The notes under the pieces are model-generated. The model ran no database searches and had not been told where the DNA came from. It was given only the letters and a program-made list of their open reading frames with translations. From the NCBI RefSeq assembly GCF_037038585.1, contig NC_092523.1:32093501-32157500 (forward strand): a stretch of DNA of 64,000 nucleotides. Direction: 5' to 3'. A program made the translations under genes and the position numbers. The DNA is from Patagioenas fasciata (lineage: Eukaryota > Chordata > Aves > Columbiformes > Columbidae). This document shows positions 28,701-43,700 of the stretch, piece by piece. Position 1 is the first letter of the stretch. Every line of letters begins with the position of its first letter.

Positions 28701-31700
28701 GCTGTTTAATCACCAGACACTGCATTCATTTATTTCACCCCTACAGTAGTGTTTGATGATCCCTTTGTCTTACTCATTTGCCTTCTCTGAAATGTGGTAT
28801 TCTAGAATTTAATCTGGAAAATTTGCTTGCAAAATTTATCACACACTTTATCTTTCACGTTCTGATCTCTGGGCAGCTCTGTGTGTGTGTCATTACAGTA
28901 TCAGGTTTTTTATCAAACTTCCAATAGATAAAATCAGGTCTTTGAAATGACTGCTACAGTTGCATATTTGTGCTACCATCATCTGTATGCCATGATGTTT
29001 GGTTTTGAAAATACCGTATTCTAGATAGGACACATTTGTCAGCCACAGCTTTTTTTCTTTTTCCAGCCCACTTTGAGAATAGCAAATGCTGCAAGTGGCA
29101 GTACAATATTTTCACGTGCAGTTTTTGAAAAGCTGAAGTTCAGTGGTAGAGATACAGATGGCATCACAGTTAATAGTGCTCTCTCTCGCTGTGAAGGGTA
29201 GACATTGTGACACTTTCTAATAGTTTAGGAATATTAATAAATATTACTATAAATAAAACTACTTGAAGAATACATATACTTACAACAAAGGTAAGTACAG
29301 ACCAGTTCTTACTCTGGAGACTTTATAATTTCCAAAAATAAATACGTACAAGAATCTGTATGTTTTAAATCTTGTATTTGAGGTTTTCTCAGAAGTCGTG
29401 TTTAAAGCTCTTAATGTAGATAAAGTTGTGAAAGGGGTATTTTACAAGACCTGAAGGTATTCTTTGAACAGACTTGAAAAAAAAGGGTACTTGATAAATT
29501 ACTCCGTGAGTAGTAGTTTGTTACTGCTGAAGGGAAATGTTTTACCCCCACCAGGTGTTTCCACCCCTCCCTTGTGCCAGCAGGAGTAAGAACTGAATCT
29601 GGTTGGAAACCAGCAATAAAAAAAAAAAGTCTGATCCAGCTGACTACACAGCCACACACGTACTAATTAGTACGTGACAAGAAAGGATGTGCCTGGAGGT
29701 GGTGGAAAAGGCTGAAACTCCCTCTCTTTGTATAGACTGCCTTGGCTAAAATATAAAGCTAAATAGAATGTTCTTCTTATGATGCTCTCAAATAGAATTA
29801 TTAGCCTTACTTTGTGAAAAAAATACTTCCTTTTTCCTTTCTGTGTGATGGATAAGGTCACGGAAGGAACATGAAGGCATGAGTATGAACAGTAAAGCAT
29901 CATTGAAACGCTGGTATTTTAGTAAAGAAGTACATTTTAAGACTGTTTGCAGTGTTCCTCATGATGAATCATTGTTATGCTTGTGAAATAACCTGAAAAC
30001 TAAATAAGGATAAAATGTTTTGATTTTTTTTTTTTTTAGCTACAAGAGATTTTCAGGAAAAAAAATGAGAAGAGAGAAAGAAGAGGAGATGAAGAAAAAC
30101 GTGCAATGCTGGTAAGTTAAAGATAGAATAGTTGCAGCTGGTAGTTGGTTTGTTTTCTTCAATGTCGGACAAAATTGTGGGTGTATATATTCCACTAATC
30201 ACTTTCAGTTATTTTTAAACAATATATTCATATAATTAAAACAATATGTACAACCAAATAAAGAAAAAAACCCCAATATTTAGCCTAAACTGCAGTTCTT
30301 GAAAAAAAATTAAGTCATCTATAGAAAGGAAAAAAAAATGTTTAAATATTGTATTACATACTATGACAGTAGCATTGATTCCATTTTGAATCTATAAATG
30401 AAGGAAAAGGGAATAGTAATGCCACAGTGTTATTGTCTATGTTATACGTCTATATGTATGAGAGATTTCAGGGGCAAGATCAAACTGTACGCCTGCCCTC
30501 ATAACTAACTGAAACTGTTCATGTAGATGTACTGATCCTTATGCTTGTTATTGACACAGTAATTTAAAAACAGCTAATGTTGTAAGTAAAATTTTATTTT
30601 ATATTCAAATTAATTTTTTTATTAAATACTGCTTATGACCAATGCAAAACGTTTTAGTTGCTTATATTATGTGAATAGATTTTGTGGAATATTGAATACT
30701 CATTTAATGTCAAATTTACATTTCTTATGTGCATAAGAAAGGTAAGTCAGAAATAGACAAGTCTGTGGTTATTTGTCTGGAGGATGGAAGCAGTAACAGG
30801 AACTTATTTTACTGTCAGACAAGTAAAAATCAGGGACAAGTCTCTGTCAAGCCCACTGCAGAAAAAAACACCTTGATTTCCATGTTTATTGCAAAAATAC
30901 CTTATTATAAGAAACATTTTGACATATATATAAAGCTTCTTATAGTGCCCATTATCCTTTTGGGACCACAGATGCTTGATCTCAGATCTTTGTCCCTGAA
31001 ACCACAGGAAGTTTGTATTTCAAGAATTAATACTTTTTAACCTTCCCCAAGCACAAGAAGGGATATTTTCTTCTGACGCAGAGAGACCTTCTCAACTTTT
31101 CAAAACTATAGATCAATTGTTGAATCTCTTGCACACTGTTTATTCTGAACAAAGGAAACTTAGACCCAAAAGAAGAGTTTTTGGAAAAGGTAAAGAGTAC
31201 AAAATGGAACAATTCTCCTGAGAGTAATCTCTGTAACTCTGTACTTCTCTTTTGAAAGTTTAAAGAATGAGATTGAAAATAAACCATTTTTTCTTCACTA
31301 TCATTTTATAAACAAGCAAACAAAAAACCTAAATATATATAGAATAAAGATTTACTTGTCTTAACCTATTCTGTTGTTTTAATTTTTTTTCTTTCTTTTG
31401 GCTTCAATCTGACATGTGATACTTGGCTTGGCCCGTTTTTGCTGTATGTCAGCGTCTTCAACTTTATGGATATCATACTTCTACTAACAGTGTATGTACT
31501 CTAATTATTTTCAATTTATGCAGTCTTCACCAGTCAGGTGAAATAATGTGCTGTAAGATAATTTACTATATGTATCTTTTTCATCAAGTAAATGACTTCT
31601 GCTAGTCAGTAAAAACGTGATGGATCTTTACTTGCATAAAAGTTTGTGCATGCTTATTGAATACATTCTGAAACAGGCAAGCCTACCAGGAGGAAAGGTT

Positions 31701-34700
31701 CTCTCTCAATTTATGTAAAATAAAGGAAACAATATCTTTAAGGGACAGGACAAAGTATATATTAAGAAATTATAGACATGGTTTTAATTAACATATGTAA
31801 ATTAAGTCATCCTGCATGAATCATTTGATACAGGTCTGTCTTTTCTCCTTACGTATAATCTGAAGTAAGAGCTCATCAAATTGAAAGAAACCAGAAGAGA
31901 GCTTCTATATTCTTGTGCTTCAGTTACAGAAAAATTAAGTAAGAAATTTCAGTGCTGAACTAGAATAGGATTTTATAGAAAATAGTACCTGTATTTATGG
32001 AGGTGACAGTAACCTTATTTTCAAACATTTTTGAAGAGCAGGAAAAAGAATCAGCCAGAGAGTGATCATCTGGGTTTTTTAATGTCTTCACCCTGACTTG
32101 ATTAATTTTTGGACCACAGCAGAAGTAAAACTGCTGTAAAAAAATGTTTCATGTGATGTTAAAGTAGAATAATTAAACTTATTTTGGCATGATTATTATG
32201 ATATTCAAAGCGAGGGAGGGAATGTACAAGAATTGGATAACTAGTGCAGTCACAGTTTTAAAGTCTTGTTTCTTTATGTACCATTCACAGGAATGCACAG
32301 ATTTATTTTCTGTGCAGTTAGCAAATACAGTTTGGGCAGTATGCAGGCATGAAGTCTGCAAGAAAAGGTGCAGTAACATGATGTAGATGCTGCAGTGTTG
32401 TGAGAATAGTGTAGGAAATGTGAGGCCATAAGATTTGATGGATTGTAGATCAGGCTTTACTGCAGTGTAAGGTGCTGTACAGTGGTTGCCATGTTCCTGT
32501 ACCGCCTCTTTCAAACTGAAACCCAACTATTTAGTCTTTCCTGTTCATATAATAGTTTCCAGCTTTAGGAAAAAAATCTCTTTCTAGATGTGGTCCACTG
32601 CAGCCAAATCCTAACTCTGTATCAAGATGATGCCCGGTGTCCACCATCTTTTCCTGCCCTCCTGAATGGAGATCTCCACGCAAGGGAGATTCAGATGTAC
32701 AGGAATTCACAGTATCCAACAATTCCCTCACCCCAGAATACTGATATTTTGGATTTCTATTTCTCCTATGGAAATGAGAACTCTAACAGCCCTTTCAGCT
32801 TCCCTTGATGTCCTGGGTCATTGAAGATACTCAAGGCCAAGGAGATGTAGTGCTGAAATGCCTGGAATAGTCCAAGGTGCTGTGTTGAGCCCTTTTCCTC
32901 ACTTCATCCTTCAAAACCATTCTAATTTTTTGAAAAATGTCTAGCTCTGTAAGCCATAGGATGCATACAGTGAAGTTTTAAATAGGTTAAATATTTTTGT
33001 CTTTTCATTTCCGCAGGTTAATTCTTTCAAGTCATGTTCTGGTGCATACTGCAGTTGTGTGTTAAGACTACTTCAGCATGTATTGCATGAGTGCTCTTAC
33101 TAGCCAAATGCCAACTGGAACATGATAATTATGATGAGATGCATGTAAGGAAAATAAATTGTGCATGCCCAAAAATACTAATGCCATTGGCTAAAGTAAA
33201 CCTCCAGTAAGAGAACAAATTCAGTGAATACTTGAAGTAGTTATTTTATGGATAAAGGATTGAGGGGGTGTTCATACACATGACGCAGTAAATACCACAG
33301 GGATAAATAAGTGTAAGAAAGAAACTGAAGCCCTAAGAACCTCATCCTGTACACACTGAAGTAAACCTATTTATTTCAAGTTTAGCTATTTAGAACTGAG
33401 TGGAGTTATGTATGAGAATATCGTGGCTACAATGTAGGCACTGTTACTCCAAAATATGAGAAAGAAAAAACCAGAATTTTTCAAAAAGGAAATGAAAGTA
33501 TAATATACATAAAGCATAGATATAATTCCTGGTAGTTTTCATGTTTCTTTGATGACGATTTACCGAAATAGCTGAGTTGAATTGCTTAGTGGAGAAAATA
33601 CATAATAGAACTTGTAGAAGCTGTACACACGTTGAAAAAAATTTTATATTGTTTAGCATACTTCCAGCAAATATGTTGTGGTGTTCTGAAGCCAGACACA
33701 CTTCATATTCAATATCTTAATGCATTTTTTATAGTTTTTTCCAAATTATATATTGACTTATGGAAGAAATATTGTTTCTGTTGGACTAAGGACATTATTT
33801 GTATACAATGTAAATTTATGTAATAATTCCTGTACATAAGCATTTTTATAAATATGTAAAATATAGCTGAAGCAAATTAATACAAGATGGATCCGTAAAC
33901 ACTGAGCCTTATTACGTTGGTAAGAGCCCTTACATAATATCTGCACTAGTTTAACTGTGTGTCACTGCTGGATGTACTGCAAGTATATTGAAGACCTGTT
34001 ACCCAAGGAGATACTGTGCTAAAGAACATTGAAGGAAAATGGGAACATAGAAATCATACTACATTTTGCTGTTTGAAGAATTAAACTTATATTTCCATGA
34101 TTGACATAATGTGGAACATATAGAGACAATAAACCTTTATGATAACAGTGTGGCTTTACACATCATACAGCAGTCACATCAGTGTAAATCTTATAAGAGA
34201 ACAGTTGACTCAGAAACCAGTGGTTTTCATTTGTAGTAAGAAGACTAAAATTCTGTCTTTGTCTTGCGTGACCAGATGGACGTGAGTGGGAAGCCCTGAA
34301 AGTAGAAGACCTAATTTACATAGACTTATGGAGAAAAAGGGGAAAATTCATTCGGTTGCAATAACCTTAGCCGAGTTCAGATGGCTTCCTGCTGTATTTA
34401 GGATCACCTGCCTTAGATTCTTTGGGGGAGGAAACAAATAATTAGGTAGATCTTCGAAGACTAATTGCAAAATAAAGGGAAGCCTATTTTAATAAGAGCG
34501 GATTTTTCAGGCTTCCAAATATGAAGCATCTCAGAGTAAAAAGGTAAGCATATTTTCCTTGGTGAAATGAAACACTGATTTTTTTTTTTGTTTAAACAAG
34601 GTAAGTTTGATCATCAGATGCGCACAGTGTTCTCTTGATAAGTATGTTGCAGTTGAAGTTGGGCTTACTAGGCTTGGTTTTTGCTTTTCTTTACTGTTGC

Positions 34701-37700
34701 GAGGATGGTATCCTGATTATTGGATGAAATTGATTTTTCATAATGAATTAGATGGTAGCATTTTTATTTTGACCAACAGGGAAACAAATTTCATATCATA
34801 AGATTATAAATCAATATTGTAATGGCAAAAAAGAGTAATTGGAAAAAACAACAGCAAAATACTGAGTTCAGAGGACATTTTCACATGTACCTTTAATAAA
34901 TATTTTCTCTGTTTTGTGTGGGAAGGTGGAATCTGGCAATACTTTTGGCACAGCCAAGTATGAGTAATAAGCAAATAGCTGTAAAATACTAGTGTTCCTT
35001 TGATTTACAAAGTGTTGTGTAGCTGGGTAGAAACTTCTTTGTGTAGAAGGAGAAGAATCAAGCCATGCTTTTGAAGATCAGTTGGAAAATATGTTAAAGT
35101 CTGTAAGCAGTTGTTTTATTGTTCTTTGGTTTTCAAACGATTGTGCTTCTTGAAACTTCTGCAGGTTCTTAAAACAGAAGGAGACGACCTTGTCCCCAGA
35201 AGCTATTGGGATACTTTGAGACGTAGCACAAGCCAAGTACTCTTTTCGGACCTTGCGGAGGTATAAAACCACCTCTGTCTCTGGTCCATAAACAGACTGC
35301 TATTTCATTTGTTTCTGTTCTGTTTGTTTTCCTGTTTTATCCACTTTTCTTCTTTCTTTCTTGTTTTTAAGCCTGAAAGTTCTGAGATGAAATGGATTTG
35401 GTTCCACACAGTGCAATAATTCAAAGTTGTCGTTTCTGAGTAAAAGCAAAGTTACCTTTTCAAAGAGTTGGAAGATCAAGCCCTCTTCAGTCCTTATAAT
35501 AAAAGCATTTTCTGACAAGAGTAGTGACAATATTTCACAGTTAGAGAAATAATTCAGGAAAACTTTGTCATTTCGACTTGGTCCAGTGATGTGACAACTT
35601 TAATGAGAGCGGCAGTCCTTTAAGCTTTTAACGTTTAGGTCCTTAATGTGCTATTTCTGTATGTTATTATAGCTGATCTTCACAAAAACTGTATCATGCA
35701 AAGATTGTTTTAATTGTTCAACTGTACCAAAAATGTTTTAAGGTAACCAAAACAGCCTGTGGATATTACACGGTCATTATGGAGGGCTAGCCGTATCACT
35801 GTGCTGACAAATTAATTTCCATAGTTCTTTGACTTTTGATCAGATTCTTGTTTTGTGATATGTTTTGAGACAATTGAGTAAGACATTTATTTGTACTGAT
35901 CATTTAAGAGCATTAGAACACTAGATAATTCAGGCTTTTCTGTGCCCCCTACACTGAGGGTGATTGCTCTGCTGGTTGTAGCATTAAAGGACATAGAGCA
36001 GCTCCCCGCTGACTCTCTGGTCTCAAGTCCCGTGCTTCATAAGAAGGATCATAATGAGAAAAGAACATGGAACTGAAACAGACCTCCAGGGTAAAACAGT
36101 CCTTTTCTTTGCTTCATAAGCAATGTGTGCTCCATATTAAAAGTAATTAGTGTTTAGTGTTCCTCTGCAGAAGCCATTGAATAGCCTGAGAACTTGGATG
36201 GACTTTTCAGGCTAAATTTACTTACAGTCCCTTTGTACCAGTCTGTTGTCCCTTAATTTTCACAGGGCTTTTTCTCTTTAGTCTTAATCTTCTTACTTAT
36301 GGTTGTGTTTAAAAATGCAGTCATAGCCCACAGTTTTCATTAGCATAGGCTAAACAAAGCAAGATCTTAGATTTTTCTTTCAGGTAGAACCTACATTTCC
36401 CAGGTATCACCTAAGTCTCTGTGTACTTCTCTCAGCTTGAGTTCATTAACCTCTGAAAAAAAGAAAATGCAGTGTTACAGAACTGAGTTTTAGACCAATC
36501 TTTCCATCAGTATTCACAGTAACAATATGTGAACAGTAATCCAGCAATAAAGCAGTATACCTAGCCTTTTTTCTTTGCTTTTAAATTGGTGAGGTCCTGA
36601 ACTGTGAGTCTGTTTGTTTGTCCTTATTTATTCCACCAAATTTGAAGGCCCAGAACATCAGTGTTCCTGTCTAGTCAGCTAAGGGAGATACAGAGGAGAG
36701 AGAGGGCTGCTCTTTTCATTGACTATTTAAGGAGCTTGGGGCACTGAGTTTTCTGAATTAACTGTCGTCTTAATCCACAGTTAGTAGTTACAAGTATAGA
36801 TGGACTTAAGTTTGGTAATCTCTACTCAACTTTAATTTGAAGAGAGAGATTTTTTACATCTGATGCCTCAGGCTAGTATCTGTAACTACAATGCACTTGC
36901 AGCTTAACAGCAGTTAAATTAAACATCAATTTAAATTGTCCATAAAATGTATAAAAAGTCTCTCTGCTCACTGAGAATTTCCCACTTCTCACCATAATCA
37001 TCTTTGTCTTGCTTGGTTCAAGTTTGAGCCAGCTGGCTTTCATCCATATTCTTATCTCCCCCAGGTACTTTAACATCTGAATGATGTTACAGGCATCTCT
37101 ACTAAGAAAGTGGCATAAAGCTAGGTGACATTGGACTCTATGTTGTTTCACAGCCTTTTGAGAAGGCCTTGTCTAAGTTGAAAAGAAGTGTAAATAAGGT
37201 TCATTCTTACAAGAATCAACCTATGAGGTCTCTTTGCACGGGGCAAAAGTTATTTGTCACATCCAGTTTCTTTGTAGGACAGTTCACAAAATTGTTTCTG
37301 GCATTCCTGATTTAAAGCAACTACACCATCCTGTTGGAATATGCCCCTTACCACTGAGTCCAGTTTGTGGGTTTATTTTTAAATTACTAAATGAAACTGG
37401 AAATCAGTATGGTTGCTATCACTATTGAAAAATCAAGGACTTGCAGTAAGAAAGCTCTTAGGAACTCAAAACATAATATGTATACTTCATTCTCAGAATA
37501 ATGTTGCTACAAGTGGACCATTGCTCATGAGTTTGACTTCCTTTTGGTTGACCCTCTTTAATCAAAAGCTTCAAATGAATTTTGCAGAATGTAAAAATAA
37601 AAAAGGAAAATTTCCTGCTCTTCGCATTGGGAGATACAGAGATACGGAGGACAAAGTGTTGCCATTATGCAGCAAGCCAGTAATGTGACTGAAACATTCA

Positions 37701-40700
37701 TCTCCTGTTTGTACCTATATTTGTATTGCACTTAGTGTAACGGTAAAGAGAAGTCAGGCAGATTTTTATTCTCATTTAAAAGAATTCTAAAATATATCAA
37801 AATAGAGTCTCATATATTTATAAATGGAAACAGGTGTGGTCATTGTATTTTCACTGATCAAAAATACAAAATTCATTTTATTATGAACAATAAATAATAG
37901 TTTGAAATTATTAAGACTGTTTTTACCATTACCTCTTAAGAGAGAGAATTTATATAATGCTCTCAAACCAGAAGGAGCACAGGAATCGTTTTCAGTTGCC
38001 TGCAATTCTGTGGAAAAGCAAACAGGGTTGAATTTCTGGGGTGCAGGTTTTTTTTTCATTTAGTTAGACTGACCAAGTGGGAATTGTGAAGACTTACAGA
38101 TTGTATTTTTTGAAATGGTTCTTTAGGTATTGGTGAATGCAACCTAAGTCTAAGGCTTTGGAATGTTTTTGCAAGATGAAAGGCTGTAATTTAACATTTG
38201 ATATCTTTTCAGTGTACTTGAGGGAGATTGTTTGAATGTGCTTAGGGATTTATTGCTTAAAAGACAGAAGAAATCAGGGTATCTGCATTTCAGTATATTG
38301 TGTCCTGTAGTGGAGGATAACAATATTCAAAGACAAATAGTGATTACTTTTCTTAAATAGTTTACTCACTTAAAGAGCTGAGCTGTCTCAATTGAAGGAC
38401 ATGAAATATCTCTCTACCAATATGTACACTATGTCATCTTATTTCTCCCTGGAGAAGATAATGAGAATAAAGAGGAAGCTAGAGTACATGAAATACAATC
38501 TTGAGAATCTTAAACTGATTATACTAAAGTACGGAAAAGTCTCTCCCATTTCTTTAGCTCTTGGATGTTGAAAGGAAAGGATTTGTGTTGTCACTGCCTC
38601 ACTTTTTTCCTTGTTGATACATAAATACATATGCATTTTACATTTTTACAAATCAGTATGTAAATTTGAAATTAATATAGTATATTTCAGAGAATGTAGA
38701 TATGAAGTGGTTTTTCGTGGTACATGATGTCAAACTATTGCATACTGTTCAAAATTTCTTCCTAGTTTCTTGATTGAGACTTTCTCCACCTGTTATAAAT
38801 TTGTGGCCTCTTCAGTTATGAAATAAAGTCAGATTTAAAGGACTCTGAGTACAGCTTGCAGGTTTGTATATGTAGATCTTTATAGACCTGTATAAACAGT
38901 TTTCTATACTTACAGTAAATCCCATAGGTTTGAAATCTAACATTATGATGATAAACTTAGTACTGTTACATCTCCCAAATACTCACTAGGTTTCTGTACT
39001 GTCCATTCTGTTTTTTACTTTAACAGTAGAGTAGGCAAACACACTTTCACAACAACACAGTGGTGCTGATTGGGGGTGGTGGCTTGCCTAGAAATACCAG
39101 AGACTACTGGCTCCCAATCTTTGCTTTTCATGAGATCTCGTCTTTGTAAGAAAAATGAGAGCTTGGACACAAGGTTCTCCCTAGGCAGGTGCAGCAAGGA
39201 GACTATATGTATTACTTTTTGTATTTCAAATGTTGGCAGGTGCACATTAATGCCAGAAGGACATTGCTGTGGTGGAATGCTATGGCTTATTTAAGAGCCT
39301 TATGTTACTGAATTATTTTTCTAGCTCTTCAGTATACCAAGAGTTTCTTTGTAAAAGAGGTAAAATCAATGCACATACATGACAGTTAAGGGTAATTAAT
39401 ATGTTTGAAAAAAGTGGAATGTTGCATAATCACTATACGCTGATGATAGTTACTTCTGTTCATATGCATGTCTTCCTATTTGCAACTCTTGCTATTACAA
39501 ATGGTCAAAATTAGTTGGTTTTACTACTCTAATTCTGTGCCTTCAAAACTGATATTCCTTAAGGAAAAGGTACTCATACATGTTCAAAGATTTCTGTCTG
39601 ATGCAGAGACCACATACTCGGTAGATGAGGAACATTCTTAAGAGAATGAGTCAAAATATTATTTCATTATTTCAAAATTTCTTACAGTTCTGTTGTTTTA
39701 AATGTCTTTGGGCAGTAAAATTTAGTCATCTGCTACTTACAGAAAAGAATCATATAAAGTACACCTGACTGATCTGAGTGATTTTGGAATACAATCCCAT
39801 ACTTAATTTTGAAATATAAAATAAAAGCATATGAAGCAACATCCTTTAATTTCTTTGTAGTTGCTTAGTAGAAAGGAAAGGAGATAGTGTACAAAGGGAG
39901 TTATTTTTGTGTTTTACCTCAACTGACTAGAACTTCTTTTTCTCAAGAGTTTCTGGTTTTATTTTTCATGCTTTCCCCCCCTTCATTGCAGCTTCCATTA
40001 AATTAAACTGTTGATTTAAGCATTTTCTACTAAATGCAATTAACAGCCTAATGCTATTTTGTGTGAAAACTGCATGACTAAATTAATTTAATGGATTTTA
40101 ATGCTAAAATATTTTTTGTTATGTGAATGTAAAACACAAACTCTTTTAATAGAAGTGTCTATTGTGATGACAGGCATTCTCAGATTATACTTCTGTAACT
40201 GATCCAACCATGGCCTTTATTTTTTTTATTCCAATATTTAAGCGTGATGATCTTTCAAGTTCACTGTCAGATACCACATTGCTTGTACACTTTTTCGGTA
40301 AAAAAGGAAAAGCTGAATTGAACTTCGAGGATTTTTATAGGTGAGTCTCAACTTCATTATTTCCTTGTAAAATATAGTTGCATGTTTGTTCTAATTAATG
40401 TATATTATATTACTATACACATTGTTTATGCAGACACATATATAAAAATGATGTTCCCTTTGTGTGTGTTATGTATACAACGAGCAAAATAAAACAGTAA
40501 GGGGACCAGCAATAAAAAGTCCTTTACTGATGCTGCTGCATTTGGAATTTTGTTAGCACTTGTGTGTAGTTGATTTGGGGTGGAGAGGTTATGCCCCAAT
40601 CCTGTCCTTATTGGTATGTAGGAATTTTTTTCATTGTTTTGAATTATTTCTATTTTTTCCCGTTTGTCAGCGCTTTAAAGCAAATACGTGTGCATCTCTG

Positions 40701-43700
40701 CTCTTAGGAACATATTTAAATGTAAAGATTTTTCTGAAGATATGTAGGCACAAGCTGCTTCTGGGAAAAAGTGAAAACACGGTGGAAGAAGCTATTGGCT
40801 TAATTATTAGACCAATTAAAACAGAATTTAAAAATACAGGGAGAGTGCTGTAAAAACAGAGCCATAAAACTGTATGGTTTTGTGTGATTGAAAGAGATAC
40901 AGTGCTTAGTTATTGTTTCCTCAGAAAATACTCCCAGTACCTATTGTCCTTATAATTATCGCTTATCTGTGAATTCTAATCAATCAGATGTTTGCAAAAT
41001 ATTTTGCCTTAAACTTGTGTATGTCATTAAAAGTGTTTCACATAGCATAAAAACCATGTCTTCAAGTAAAATCATGGTGTGAGTTCAGAACAAGAGGCAG
41101 AAAAGAAGGTACTTTTTTCGGAAGACATCTAGTTAAAATGTCCATCAATAGTCATAAGATGTTGCGTGTACTAAGGAGTCAAAACCTAGTAGACACATTC
41201 ATGAAAGAGGGATCCATCAAATTTTATTTAGCACTTTACCAGCTAAAAAACACATTAACCTATGATTGGTGAGGAAAATGCTGTTGTATGTTTACCTTGA
41301 ACTTATACTTTTGTCTATACATCCTTTTGATTTGAGCTCCTTATAGTCCTTACAAGTCAAGTTGTATCTTAGGAAGGAGTGTTACAGGTGGTGTTTACAG
41401 GATGGGAACTCATGGGAACCTGTAACAGGGAAATAAATGCTCCAGGCTGTGGTTGGCGATGAGATGAACATGAACTCCCAGTGCAGTACTGTGACCAAAG
41501 AGCTAATTTCATCCTTGATTGTATAACTAGGACATCAAGAAGAATCAGGGAAGTAGTGTTTCCTTCTTATGTGAAGCTGGTTGTATACTTTACCCAGTTT
41601 TGGTGTCCAGATTATACTAAATATGTTCTTAAGTTGGGAAACATTTATAGAAATATCATAAGAATAGTGAAGTATTAAAAAAAAAAAAAGTTTAGATTGA
41701 AAGGCTGCAAGAGTTCATCATATTTAGCTTGTTAAGAAGAGAACGGTAAGGTTTAGTCACAATCTGTAAGCAGCTATATGGGGAATAAATTTGGGGAATT
41801 CATTTAGTACCATGATGGAATTTTCAGTCCAGCATATAAAAATAAAGATCAGTGACCCACTGAAGAAGAAAATAAGCAGACACAAACTAGAATTAAATTA
41901 GAAATGTATGAAGTTATTTTAATCACTGCTAAAACACTTAATCTTTGAGTTAAGATTGTTATAGAGATTAGAAAATATGTCTACACAGATAAGGGATTTG
42001 CCCGATTTACCATTAGTGTTATGAAAAGATAAATAATTTGTATAATGCTATTTGGCTTTATATTCTATGAATCTTGTAAGGACATTAATAGAAAAATGAA
42101 GTATTACTATTTCTTCATATTTATGTTTGTGCTTTAGATTTATGGATAACCTACAAACTGAGGTTCTAGAGATAGAATTCCTCTCCTACTCTAATGGGAT
42201 GAACACCATCAGTGAGGAGGACTTTGCCCATATTCTTCTGAGGTATACGAATGTGGAAAATACATCCAGTTACCTGGAAAACATGCGCTGCAGGATTCCT
42301 GAGGAAAAGGTAATTGTTTAGCTAGGACAGCAGTGGGCTACAGCATCCAATCCTAGTGTCACCAAGATGAAAACACAGCCTTGTTGGGCTGAACGGAATT
42401 CTATTACTGAATTAATTAGCACTAGGATTTTACTCTGATCATAAGATGAGTGTCTCATGTTTTTCAGATTACTTGCTGAATGAAAGGTAGAGGAACAAAT
42501 AGCATAGAATTATGTTTCATAGGATTTAGCTAGTAATATTTTTGAAGTTTAAATAACAAAGCTTTATATTACATGAAAATTCAGTTTAAACAGCAAGAAC
42601 CATAAGACTTGAAAATGTACAATTTTCTAGGAATGAGTCATTTTTCTTCTCTTTTGCACTGCCACTGGGATAGCACCTCTTCAGAAAAAGCATTGATACC
42701 CTTTGTCTTCTTCTTTTATAGTCTTAATAATGGATCGCTTGTATATAATTATTGATAGCTATGTGGTTCTTATTAATAGCTGAAGAGATAGAAAAGATAA
42801 GAAAAACAGCAAATGTCAAGAGGTAGATAGTCCTTCATTTGTTTAACAACAAATGTGTTGCCGGAAGTGAATCAGAGAAATGTAGTGGCAACTATGCATC
42901 AGTGGTAATCAATTGGGTAAGGTTAAATGTAGCTCTTCAAATAATGGATGCTTTGGATATACTTCTTCCTTTTGTGTTTACATAAGGAGATCAGATTAAT
43001 CTGTCCTGGAAATCTAACTCTTTCAATAGCTATGTATTTTGATAGCATTGAGAGCAGAACTTGTGAAGAAAAGTAATAAACTGGTTTGGAGGGGTTTTTG
43101 TTTGGTTGGGTTTTATTATGTTGGGGGGACGGAGGGTTGTTTGGTTGTGGTGGTGTTATTACTATTGTTATTATTATTACTGAAGTTATCTTGTAATTTC
43201 AGCCTACAGATTGACATCAGTCAGCTGACCTGATAGAAACACACACCAACAATCTGTTCAAATATCTGGGTTATCTGATTCTTCCTGTGGTTGTAGAGCA
43301 GTTAGGTCCACTGAGAGATAAATATAGCTGGGAAGTAGAAAGGGAGAGCAGGGCTGTCTGCTTTGCACCAGATCAGGTTTAAGATGAAGCGACAAGATTG
43401 GGATCAGAGTTCCTGCTCACTGCCCCTTTCTGAGTTCCTGGTCTAGCTGCTGAAGGGCTCAGTTCTATCTACTCTGAAAGGTCTGTACAGCTTTCAATAT
43501 TCCAAGCCAAGACAGTGCAACAGAAATGGTAGCAAGCTTTTTTTGCAGGGTTCCCAGATGTTTTTCTGTAGGGTGAAATCAAGATTTCCATACATATGGA
43601 ATCTGAAAAAAAAATAATCACATTGTGGCTTGTATAACATCAATGATATTAGTGTCACTTGGGTAACTGAAAAATAATGACAGTCATAGGTATAGAGAAA

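Larger units (their letters stand above)
26075..30039 (+). other. MICU3: MICU3 intron 6
   Basis: This 4.0-kb intron ends in a long T tract and TTTTTTTAG. It contains the palindromic GTGATCAC pair (26155-26179), a GAA/AAAC microsatellite, a CR1 fragment and a short TAGA repeat. No further exon was seen. Confidence 0.85.

Noticed and set aside
30676..30738. Possible 63-bp in-frame exon before a GTAAGT donor in intron 7
   Set aside because: The only AG at the right distance has no polypyrimidine tract, and the encoded hydrophobic peptide does not resemble any MICU sequence.
32590..32808. 72-codon frame in intron 8 with a GC-richer composition
   Set aside because: No similarity to a known family and no splice context. 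It is probably an old repeat or chance.
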